Shown here: one piece after another, positions 1-4,801 of the stretch | Numbering within the stretch: the first letter of the stretch is position 1 | How the letters are laid out: each line of letters opens with the position of its first letter | Source: Thiodiazotropha sp037382065 | GTDB taxonomy: Bacteria; Pseudomonadota; Gammaproteobacteria; Chromatiales; Chromatiaceae | DNA: 5,583 nucleotides | Direction: 5' to 3' | NCBI GenBank assembly: GCA_037382065.1 | Contig: JARRQF010000253.1 | Location: 1-5,583, forward strand | Notes under the pieces: generated by a model | Databases searched by the model: none | Seen by the model: only the letters and a program-made list of their open reading frames with translations | Told to the model about the DNA's origin: nothing | Program-made: the position numbers and the translations under genes

Positions 1-119
1 AAGCGTGCTATTCACGTTGTAGCGTGATTCACCCAGTAGGTGACCATCACCATCGAAGCTATTTTCTTCAAAATCAGAAACCTGTTATTAGAATGGAGCG
101 GTCAACTGATTTTTTTAGG
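1..119. mobile_element. MITE-like element, copy 1 (right part only)
   Basis: This is the right-hand 119 bases of a short inverted-repeat element; the left part lies outside the window. It aligns without gaps to 4103-4221, with about six mismatches, all in the first 50 bases. The right terminus ends in GGTCAACTGATTTTTTTAGG at 100-119. In the complete copy this terminus is inverted against CCTAAAAAGATCAGTTG. No transposase is encoded, so it would have moved with help from a related full-length insertion sequence. It sits inside the amidohydrolase-type gene, and the element's own bases supply that gene's premature stop. If the 5-base target duplication seen at copy 2 is general, ATCAT (120-124) should also precede the element's left end outside the window. 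Confidence 0.85.
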
Positions 120-293
120 ATCATAGCCCTGGAAAGACCCGGAAACCACCACTCCGCCTGTCAGCTTATGGCTTGCCATCCTCTGCCAATAGTCTGCACA
201 TGTAAACGGGTCGGGCAGATAACCCCGGTTTGGTGTCAGTGGGTAGTAGGGATCGATGATGTGTAAATGGGCATCGAACAGTGCGCGCTTCAT
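102..293 (-). pseudogene. Amidohydrolase-type metal-dependent hydrolase, N-terminal fragment cut by the MITE
   Basis: The reading frame starts at ATG (291-293) and runs 58 native codons to base 120. It then enters the inverted-repeat element and reads P-K-K-I-S before stopping. The N-terminus MKRALFDAHLHIIDP carries the DAHLH metal-binding HxH motif of the amidohydrolase-2 (TIM-barrel) superfamily. It is followed by YPLTPNRGYLPDPFTCADY, which resembles the start of predicted TIM-barrel hydrolases. Family members are usually about 250-300 residues, so roughly four fifths of the barrel is missing here, including the later metal ligands. The remainder probably lies beyond the left edge of the window. 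The start codon is only 6 bases after the hspQ stop, which suggests co-transcription and coupled translation. The fragment cannot be active, and the enzyme's substrate is unknown. Confidence 0.75.
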
Positions 294-299
294 ATGCGG

Positions 300-638
300 T
301 CAGTTTGTGGGTTGACCTGTGATATACCGCCCTCCCTCGAACGCACAGAAAAACGCCTTAATCAGCGGGTGTTCGACTGAGTCGAGAGCCATGTCATGGG
401 TCAGATTGCGTTCTGCCACATAGGTCTCGCCAGTGGTATTGTGTACCAGCACTCGATACCAGGGCTGATCCTTGGGCGGCAGGGATCGGGCAACCCGTTC
501 ATACCACTCATCTGAGCGCATGAACACAGGGTCGATATCCACCACTACGCCCCGGTAGTTGAATAGGCGGTGGTGAACCAGCTCACCCACTCCATACTTC
601 GCATGACGGGTTTGAATGCTATCAGTAGTATACTCCAT
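300..638 (-). CDS. hspQ: Heat shock protein HspQ (YccV-like hemimethylated-DNA-binding domain)
   Basis: The predicted cytoplasmic protein has 112 residues if the ATG at 636-638 is the start. The conserved HspQ core is clear: AKYGVGELVHHRLFNYRGVV, then VDIDPVF, then PPKDQPWYRVLVHN, then TYVAERNL and EHPLIKAFF. In Escherichia coli, HspQ is a small heat-induced protein that affects turnover of denatured DnaA. In related bacteria it acts as a Lon specificity factor. The domain was first named for binding hemimethylated DNA. The frame stays open upstream to an ATG at 696-698 and a TTG at 702-704, but that extension has no HspQ similarity. None of the starts has a strong Shine-Dalgarno sequence, so the start is the least certain point. 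The length fits the usual 100-115 residues. The interrupted hydrolase gene follows 6 bases downstream. Confidence 0.9.
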   Translation of the reverse strand: MEYTTDSIQTRHAKYGVGELVHHRLFNYRGVVVDIDPVFMRSDEWYERVARSLPPKDQPWYRVLVHNTTGETYVAERNLTHDMALDSVEHPLIKAFFCAFEGGRYITGQPTN

Positions 639-1022
639 CACAGATTCTGCACCATTCAGAGCCCCTCCAATACGCCAGAACAAAGCGTGATCACACATGG
701 CCAAGATATCAGGTTACCGGCATCAATGTAGGGCCATTCTACCTTGAACATCTACCTGCCTCTACCCTATCACACAGGGTCTCTGCGGATATTCCAGTTC
801 CTTGGAACACCAAGGAATCCCTGGATTTTCAATGGTAAGGCATGAGATGGATGCGAGTTATCCCGCTACCCAGCACTTGGACCGGCTGGTATGATCCCGA
901 AACTTTATTTCCAGAAGAGAATGGTTCACACATGCAACTGAGCGACTATTTCATATTTGAGTATCCATCGCAAAGGCGCAATCACTCATGACAGGCAACT
1001 TATTCAGGATCTGGCATACCGT
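639..1022. other. Gene-poor stretch upstream of hspQ
   Basis: No gene here can be supported with confidence. The part next to hspQ should hold its promoter, but I see no convincing sigma-32 or sigma-70 boxes. A 46-codon frame on the plus strand (851-991) contains MQLSDYFIFEYPSQ from an internal ATG at 932. This faintly recalls the MQLEDYF start of some DUF433 antitoxin-like proteins, so it could be a decayed N-terminus; I give that about 0.2. A 31-codon minus-strand frame starting at 749-751 has a purine-rich GAGGCAGG upstream and overlaps the 5' extension of the hspQ frame, but resembles nothing I know. Confidence 0.4.
794..824. repeat. Inverted repeat / hairpin upstream of hspQ
   Basis: TTCCTTGG (798-805) and CCAAGGAA (810-817) form a perfect 8-base stem around AACA. 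After a small internal bulge the stem extends through CCAG (794-797) pairing with CTGG (821-824). No T-run follows on either side, so it is not a standard intrinsic terminator. It could be an operator half-site pair or the scar of a small element. Confidence 0.5.
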
Positions 1023-1178
1023 AACGCAGAACCCATAAACCAGATTTCAAATTATTACAGACCACAACCAATGGTGTCAGAGGAAGAGTTAGGGCTGATG
1101 CGTAGGATTGATGAGATGCACATACAGCCCCCCTTTTTAGGCAGCCACCGGATTCGGGAGTGGCTGTATGAGGGTTGA
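1023..1178 (+). pseudogene. IS3-family transposase scrap (OrfA bases joined to an OrfB segment)
   Basis: Residues encoded at 1053-1178 read YYRPQPMVSEEELGLMRR, then IDEMH, then PPFLGSHRIREWL. This is the region of IS3-family OrfB just ahead of the DDE catalytic core. Intact OrfB is about 270-300 residues, and none of the DDE residues remain. Bases 1023-1051 are nearly identical to 2310-2338, which encode the start of IS3-family OrfA. In this copy they lie directly beside OrfB sequence in a non-OrfA frame. This indicates an internal deletion that removed most of orfA and the start of orfB. The frame ends at TGA 1176-1178, where IS256-type sequence takes over. The piece is non-functional. Confidence 0.7.
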
Positions 1179-1257
1179 AGCGGTGCACCGCCAGTTCCGC
1201 AAGTTGACTAAGACCAAGGTGGCCTTTGCCAACGAGAACAGCATACTTAAATACTAA
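1174..1257 (+). pseudogene. IS256-family transposase scrap (C-terminal region)
   Basis: Reading from GTT at 1174, the translation is VEAVHRQFRKLTKTKVAF followed by ANENSILKY and a stop at 1255-1257. This matches the conserved IS256-family (mutator-type) C-terminal segment, of the form N-[AV]-[VI]-E-x-x-H-R-Q-x-R-K-x-T-K-T-K, just after the last catalytic glutamate. Only about 27 of roughly 400 residues survive. The upstream junction falls inside the IS3-family scrap. The downstream junction falls within a few bases of the end of the concanavalin-A-like gene, which approaches from the other strand and ends at 1261. The piece is a remnant with no expected function. Confidence 0.65.
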
Positions 1258-1260
1258 GTT

Positions 1261-2154
1261 TCATTTAACTATGAGGTCGTTAATAGGTTTTGCTTTTTTA
1301 GCATCTCCCACGCCTATCATTGGATTTCCACTGCTATCCCTATCTCCAGGCATGTCCGTGGTAATTACAAGATCATCGACCCAAAACTTTTGGTCCTTAA
1401 TGGCTCCATCATTATCCCAGTAAGTAAAAAAATATAAACTTTCAATGTAACTGTCACTACGTTGTAATGATACCCGATCGAAAGATTCCCCTATTAACTT
1501 GCCATCTATCCAAACTCTAACTGTAGACTCACCCCCATCTGTACCCTTTATATTATCAAGTTTAAGATAATACTCCACAGTATTCCAAGTTCCAATATCG
1601 AAAAAGTCTTCGGGGTTTCCCATTGCATACCACTCTTGAGCCCCCTCAAAAATATAATGAAATGGCTGATCTTTACCCGGACTGCTACCTGGAGGAGCGT
1701 TTATATATAAATCATTATGCCCTTCGCTAACCTTGCTGTTACCATCTCCATGAAAGGTCCTTAGTCTTAAAAACTTATTTCTTCCATTTACATTAAATTC
1801 AAACCCAAGTGGAAATTTTAACTTTACACTAATCCAGATTTCTTGTCCTTTGTAAATTCTACCGTTCGAATTAAAACATTTTGGAAAATTTACGATTCCC
1901 CCGATATTTCCAAATCCTGTTAGACCCTTAGGTACATTTATTTCGGCGGACATACCTGGCCCTACTGATTCTTTATCACTATAGTAAGTCATTCCCGCAT
2001 CTGAAGTAAAAACTGGCTCTCCATACTTAAGACAACTTGATGAAACTATTTTTTCACCTGCTAAACCTGAGTCAAAACTCATTCGCAATGTATCGGCTTG
2101 ACTTATGAGTGGAAATAAAGTCATTAAAATAATTAATAAGCTTGGTTTGCACAT
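1261..2154 (-). CDS. Secreted concanavalin-A-like / polysaccharide-lyase-like protein
   Basis: The predicted 297-residue protein has a signal peptide: MCKPS, a hydrophobic stretch LLIILMTLFPLI, then SQA before D21, a good signal-peptidase I site. An AGGAAG ribosome binding site lies 6 bases before the ATG. The mature part looks all-beta. It carries LKFPLGFEF near residue 112, FLRLRTFHGDGN near 128, EYYLKL near 194, VRVWIDGKLIG at 212-222 and KFWVDDLVITTDMPG near 256-270. The WIDGKL and WVDDLVI pattern is typical of jelly-roll (concanavalin-A-like) proteins related to polysaccharide lyases such as heparin- or alginate-lyase-fold enzymes. C41 and C93 are the only cysteines in the mature part and may pair. 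I cannot identify catalytic residues or a substrate, so binding or cleaving an extracellular glycan is inference. The gene is AT-rich and sits between transposase scraps, which suggests horizontal acquisition. A remnant of a related protein lies at 4442-4801. Confidence 0.75.
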   Translation of the reverse strand: MCKPSLLIILMTLFPLISQADTLRMSFDSGLAGEKIVSSSCLKYGEPVFTSDAGMTYYSDKESVGPGMSAEINVPKGLTGFGNIGGIVNFPKCFNSNGRIYKGQEIWISVKLKFPLGFEFNVNGRNKFLRLRTFHGDGNSKVSEGHNDLYINAPPGSSPGKDQPFHYIFEGAQEWYAMGNPEDFFDIGTWNTVEYYLKLDNIKGTDGGESTVRVWIDGKLIGESFDRVSLQRSDSYIESLYFFTYWDNDGAIKDQKFWVDDLVITTDMPGDRDSSGNPMIGVGDAKKAKPINDLIVK

Positions 2155-2190
2155 AATATCTTCCTAAATTAACTACATACTCAAATCATA

Positions 2191-2203
2191 GTCTACAGTA
2201 GAC
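2191..2203. repeat. Short palindrome in the leader of the concanavalin-A-like gene
   Basis: GTCTAC-A-GTAGAC is a perfect 6+1+6 inverted repeat about 37 bases upstream of the ATG at 2154. Its position between the gene start and the IS3-family end would suit an operator. It is short, though, and could be chance or part of the element's target site. Confidence 0.3.
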
Positions 2204-2216
2204 GTTTACGGGGTAG

Positions 2217-2247
2217 TGAGAAGTGGACCCCGCTAACCGGACAACTC
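2217..2247 (+). mobile_element. Probable IS3-family left terminal inverted repeat
   Basis: The stretch starts TGAGAAGTGGACCCCGCTAA and continues CCGGACA. It has the TG start and the GTGGACCCC...CGGACA layout of many IS3-family termini. It lies about 55 bases upstream of an OrfA-like start codon, the usual distance in this family. No matching right terminus is visible, so the exact boundary is not fixed. Confidence 0.5.
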
Positions 2248-2299
2248 TAGGGACATTTTAAGTGGCTTCTGCAATAATCTCGAAAGACAAGAGCAGAAG

Positions 2300-2392
2300 A
2301 TGAAGAGAAAACGGAGAACCCATAAACCAGATTTCAAAGCCAAGGTAGCTCCGGCGGTGCTGAAGGGAAACCTGAGTCTAGCGGAACTATAG
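2300..2392 (+). pseudogene. IS3-family OrfA N-terminal fragment
   Basis: Starting at ATG 2300, 30 codons read MKRKRRTHKPDFKAKVAPAV followed by LKGNLSLAEL, then TAG at 2390. This matches the start of IS3-family OrfA proteins (MKRKRR-x-[HF]-x-P-x-FKAKVALAALKG-x-x-T-[LI]-AELA), which carries the first part of the helix-turn-helix. Intact OrfA is about 90-110 residues, so the second recognition helix and leucine zipper are gone. After the stop the sequence leaves the family within a few bases. Bases 2310-2338 are nearly repeated at 1023-1051, so both scraps come from the same or closely related elements. Confidence 0.7.
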
Positions 2393-2433
2393 AACCGAAA
2401 GCCATGCAAGGAGCCTCACACTCAGAAAAACAA

Positions 2434-3144
2434 TTATAAAGCTCCATACAAATAGTCATATATGTTATTTGGTTTCGGAGCCCCCTGAATTCCTTTAGAT
2501 GTATCTATTGAGATTTCGAATTTTTCACCACTAAGAGCCAATTTCTGTTGCTCAGAGTTTACGATTGTAATCGTATCCACCTTTTCCTTAAATGCGGATA
2601 CAAAATCTTCATCGATATCCTTATGTTCAAGAAAACTGGTTAAACTTTTAAAGATTTCAATAACGGACCAACCCGCTTTTTGAGCATCTGCTTTTAAAAA
2701 ATCCTCAATATTAATATCGACAGCAACACCAGAAAAAGGACCTTCTTTAAATTTGTTAATTACTGCTTCATGTTCTTTTTTTAAATTTAGCTTTGTCGGA
2801 GGCTCACCAAGTCCCTCGTACAATTTATCTCCAGCAAACAATTGATAGACTTTTGACATTTGGGTAAATTCAAAACTCTCAATATCTGATATATTCACCA
2901 AAGAAACCGATACATCATCCATCGCTGCATCACCTTCTATTAAGGTTAATGAGTGACTACTGTTACCATCAGTATCCAGTATATAACCTTCTAGTGACCG
3001 ACCAGAATTCAAAAAAATTCTTACCGTTGTAGTCGACTTAAGGTCTTTGTTTTTTATAGCCTCAATGTGCTGTGGTCGAATTAAATTAATGGCTTCAGAG
3101 ATACTTGTGAAGTTTAAATGTGGGAGAATATCTAACATTTGCAT
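2434..3144 (-). CDS. Uncharacterised protein: Sm-like N-terminal domain plus a domain shared with its divergent neighbour
   Basis: I do not recognise this 236-residue protein as a named family. The start at 3142-3144 is preferred because AAGAGG lies 6 bases upstream; a second ATG two codons later is less well placed. There is no signal peptide or membrane segment, so it should be cytoplasmic. Residues about 38-93 have a hydrophobic-alternating pattern TTVRIFLNSGRSLEGYILD, then SLTLIEG, then VSVSLVNISDIESFEF. This resembles the five-strand Sm/Hfq-type barrel, with G48 and G53 in the places of the Sm1 glycines. A charged linker follows (about 95-125). Residues about 118-236 (GVAVDINIEDFLKAD..., FLEHKDIDEDFVSAF..., VDTITIVN, LALSGEKFEISID) align by pattern with the whole 128-residue protein encoded at 3446-3832. 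RNA binding is only a possibility. I see no clear terminator after it. Confidence 0.75.
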   Translation of the reverse strand: MQMLDILPHLNFTSISEAINLIRPQHIEAIKNKDLKSTTTVRIFLNSGRSLEGYILDTDGNSSHSLTLIEGDAAMDDVSVSLVNISDIESFEFTQMSKVYQLFAGDKLYEGLGEPPTKLNLKKEHEAVINKFKEGPFSGVAVDINIEDFLKADAQKAGWSVIEIFKSLTSFLEHKDIDEDFVSAFKEKVDTITIVNSEQQKLALSGEKFEISIDTSKGIQGAPKPNNIYDYLYGAL

Positions 3145-3445
3145 AGGGAGCCTCTTTGGGTTTTTACGCTTTGTAAATTAATTACCTTTAATAATTATGA
3201 TCTAAAAAAATATCCATTTATTCTCTGCCTTAAACTTTCTGTAAGTCAACTCTTGGATACTCACTCTGCAATATCCTTCCACATCAAAATATCTTCGCTT
3301 AGAACCTAAATCTGAATGCTTATTAAAATTTGACTCTACCAAAATTAGACCTTATCCTTATACGCCTTAAACAGACCATGTCTAAGTGAAGTTTAAACCA
3401 TATATCTTAACAACATATCAAACAAATTAATATAAGGGGCCTCAA
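3145..3445. promoter_or_regulatory. AT-rich divergent intergenic region
   Basis: This roughly 300-base spacer separates the starts of two divergent genes and must hold both promoters. It is strongly AT-rich. TA-rich blocks at about 3181-3200 (minus-strand gene) and 3400-3434 (plus-strand gene) are candidate -10 regions, but no clean paired -35 and -10 boxes are visible, so I name none. No coding frame here is convincing. The two leaders look alike close to the ATG: AAGGGGCCTCAA on the plus side and AAGAGGCTCCCT on the minus side. Confidence 0.4.
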
Positions 3446-3832
3446 ATGGGTTTAGAAGAGAAAAAAATGAGAAATACACTTGAAAAAGAAATTATCCCCG
3501 AAGTTTCCACTGATCTTAAAGCAGCCTTAGGTACTGACGTTGAAATAAAAATTAATTGGGATAGTTTTGAAGCCATTGACTCTCTTAGAGAAATCCAACA
3601 CCAAGTATTAGGGCGAATCGTAGAGGGTGTTAAATCTTTATGCGAAGATGACTTTGCAAAAGGTGAAGCTGCTGAGCAATTTAAAACTATTGAAGTAAAT
3701 AACCTATCATCACTTGACGATAAAAAAGTTGAATTTGCTAACAATACGCTCACTATTCAAACTACCTGGGCTGACTTTGGTAACATCTTTACTCCTGGAG
3801 ATATTAAATCTGCCATCGAAGCTGGATTATAA
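3446..3832 (+). CDS. Uncharacterised small cytoplasmic protein, homologous in pattern to the C-terminal half of its divergent neighbour
   Basis: The predicted acidic protein has 128 residues and no signal peptide or membrane segment. AAGGGG lies 8 bases before the ATG. Predicted order: a charged helix at the N-terminus (MGLEEKKMRN...), a strand DVEIKINW at 31-38 followed by DSFEAID, a long helix over about 47-78 (IQHQVLGRIVEGVKSLCEDD), then FKTIEVNNL, KKVEFANNTLTIQTTW, and a final helix TPGDIKSAIEAGL. The same order appears in residues 118-236 of the minus-strand protein. I have a weak memory of small bacterial hypothetical proteins starting MGLDEKR and containing VDWDSL; I cannot name a family. 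The gene appears to be transcribed alone, with a strong terminator 39 bases after its stop. Function is unknown. Confidence 0.75.
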   Translation: MGLEEKKMRNTLEKEIIPEVSTDLKAALGTDVEIKINWDSFEAIDSLREIQHQVLGRIVEGVKSLCEDDFAKGEAAEQFKTIEVNNLSSLDDKKVEFANNTLTIQTTWADFGNIFTPGDIKSAIEAGL

Positions 3833-3870
3833 CTTAATTTTCAGTTTAAAATTGAAATAAATTATCAACA

Positions 3871-3910
3871 ATGCACTTAGGGCTCTAAATGGTTGCTAAG
3901 TGCATTTTTT
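3871..3910 (+). terminator. Rho-independent terminator after the 128-residue protein gene
   Basis: ATGCACTTAG (3871-3880) and CTAAGTGCAT (3895-3904 region, ending at 3904) form a perfect stem of about ten pairs around a loop of about 15 bases. A run of seven T at 3904-3910 follows directly. The position, 39 bases after the stop codon at 3830-3832, suits a single-gene transcript. The loop is long for a terminator, but stem and T-run are convincing. Confidence 0.85.
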
Positions 3911-3938
3911 ATATATCCAGAAGTCAGCGCGCTCTAAA

Positions 3939-3943
3939 TTCAA
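3939..3943. repeat. Target-site duplication TTCAA, left
   Basis: TTCAA directly abuts the CCTAAA terminus of the element at 3944 and is repeated directly after its other end at 4222-4226. A 5-base duplication shows that this copy inserted here by its own transposition event. Confidence 0.8.
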
Positions 3944-4221
3944 CCTAAAAAGATCAGTTGGACAGCGTAAAGGGTGCTTTTGTGGTGGTGCAGGACAAGG
4001 GTCGCTCCTGCACATCCATGTGCCCGCGACACTTGTGCATCCATGCACGGTGCGCAATAGCCCGCTATTCCAAGGAGTTGCAACGCCGCCATGTGCCACC
4101 ACAAGCGTGCCATTCATGTTGTAGCGTGACTCACCTAGTAGGTGACCATAATCATCGAAGCTATTTTCTTCAAAATCAGAAACCTGTTATTAGAATGGAG
4201 CGGTCAACTGATTTTTTTAGG
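3944..4221. mobile_element. MITE-like element, copy 2 (complete, 278 bases)
   Basis: The element runs from CCTAAAAAGATCAGTTG (3944-3960) to its inverted match CAACTGATTTTTTTAGG (4205-4221); 16 of 17 bases pair. It is flanked by TTCAA on both sides. Frames inside it are not protein-like, so it depends on a transposase encoded elsewhere. Termini starting CCT together with a 5-base duplication recall the IS1380 family (the ISEcp1 type), but this assignment is inference. The GC-rich core, about 3980-4104, is highly self-complementary. The last 119 bases match copy 1 at the left edge of the window in the same orientation. Confidence 0.85.
3980..4104. repeat. Structured inverted-repeat core of the MITE-like element
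   Basis: TTGTGGTGG (3980-3988) pairs perfectly with CCACCACAA (4096-4104), closing a domain of about 125 bases. Inside it GTGCAGGA (3988-3995) pairs with TCCTGCAC (4006-4013). Further right, AATAG...CTATT forms another small stem near 4057-4070. A transcript through this region could fold into a branched structure. Such structure is common in palindromic mobile repeats and does not by itself show an RNA gene. Confidence 0.6.
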
Positions 4222-4226
4222 TTCAA
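4222..4226. repeat. Target-site duplication TTCAA, right
   Basis: This is the right-hand copy of the 5-base direct repeat bounding the complete MITE-like element; see the left copy at 3939-3943. Confidence 0.8.
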
Positions 4227-4441
4227 CATAGCGCCACCAATCTCTTGTGTAGCAAACACTCCTCTTTCTTATGTGGCACTGTCCATGCCAAATAATTTAC
4301 ATATAGATAGCGAAACATAGAACGAGCATTTCAGCTTCTTAAGCGGCCAAATGGATGTTCTGAAAATTAAATCGGGTAAGTCCTATAGATTTTAACCAAA
4401 TTTTATGACTACATCCCATGGAGCAACGCTTCATTATTTAC
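4227..4441. other. Non-coding stretch between the MITE and the second concanavalin-A-like remnant
   Basis: I see no supported gene, RNA or terminator here. Before the MITE inserted, this sequence was continuous with 3911-3938. It lies downstream of the minus-strand remnant at 4442-4801, yet no stem with a T-run is visible for that gene. Confidence 0.5.
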
Positions 4442-4801
4442 TTATCTCATACAACCAATTCTTTTCTTAGCCACAATAACATTATCAAAATACACGTTAT
4501 GCTCCGCCTTATCGGCGAAACCTTTTTGATTGAGTGACCACCCGGATTGGTAGCATTCGAGCTCTAACCGACGAATTTTAACATCAGGGCTCTTCCTAAA
4601 ATTAAACCCTTCAAAGTACCCTCGCTTTCTTGGATAATTATCATATTTATCGTTACCGGGCATAACGAATTGGCTATGAAGCCATTACCCATAATGACTT
4701 CCCGTAAAGTAGTGTCTGGCCAATTGATCATTAATCCAAAATGCCCGCTCACCATTAAATTTATTTGCAGTATTGCCCTTAATCATAAACTCTGGCGGAT
4801 T
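4442..4801 (-). pseudogene. C-terminal remnant of a second concanavalin-A-like (polysaccharide-lyase-like) protein
   Basis: One minus-strand frame spans the whole stretch with a single in-frame TAA at 4685-4687. Before the stop it reads NPPEFMIKGNTANKFNGERA then FWINDQLARHYFTGSHYG. After it come WLHSQFVMPGND, RGYFEGFNFRKSPDVKIRRL and finally NVYFDNVIVAKKRIGCM. The G-E-x-x-F-W-I-N-D-x-L and Y-F-D-N-V-I-V-A-x-x-x-I-G signatures are typical of the last strands of jelly-roll polysaccharide-lyase-like proteins. They parallel VRVWIDGKLIG and KFWVDDLVITTDMPG of the intact protein at 1261-2154. The N-terminal part is missing: the frame meets the end of the IS30-family remnant at about 4800, and no continuation is seen on that element's other side. 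It has decayed by both truncation and nonsense mutation, although reinitiation at ATG 4661-4663 could make a 73-residue tail. Confidence 0.65.

Noticed and set aside
1226..1423. 65-codon plus-strand frame opposite the end of the concanavalin-A-like gene
   Set aside because: It is the antisense shadow of a convincing secreted-protein gene and has no independent support.
3442..3753. 103-codon minus-strand frame opposite the 128-residue protein gene
   Set aside because: It is the antisense shadow of a frame that has a good ribosome binding site, a terminator and a coherent predicted fold; the antisense product is Ser-rich and unstructured.
1..4221. Composite transposon carried between the two MITE copies
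   Set aside because: Copy 2 has its own TTCAA duplication on both sides and copy 1 sits inside the hydrolase gene, so two independent insertions explain the layout better.
3958..4320. 120-codon plus-strand frame through the MITE, with similar frames at 24-266, 3900-4124 and on the minus strand 3896-4117
   Set aside because: They follow the element's palindromes and cross its boundary at 4221 into unrelated sequence. The composition is Cys/His/Arg-rich and not protein-like, and there is no ribosome binding site.
4564..4755. 63-codon minus-strand frame overlapping the second concanavalin-A-like remnant
   Set aside because: It is in another frame from the one that carries the FWINDQL and YFDNVIVA motifs and has no recognisable content.
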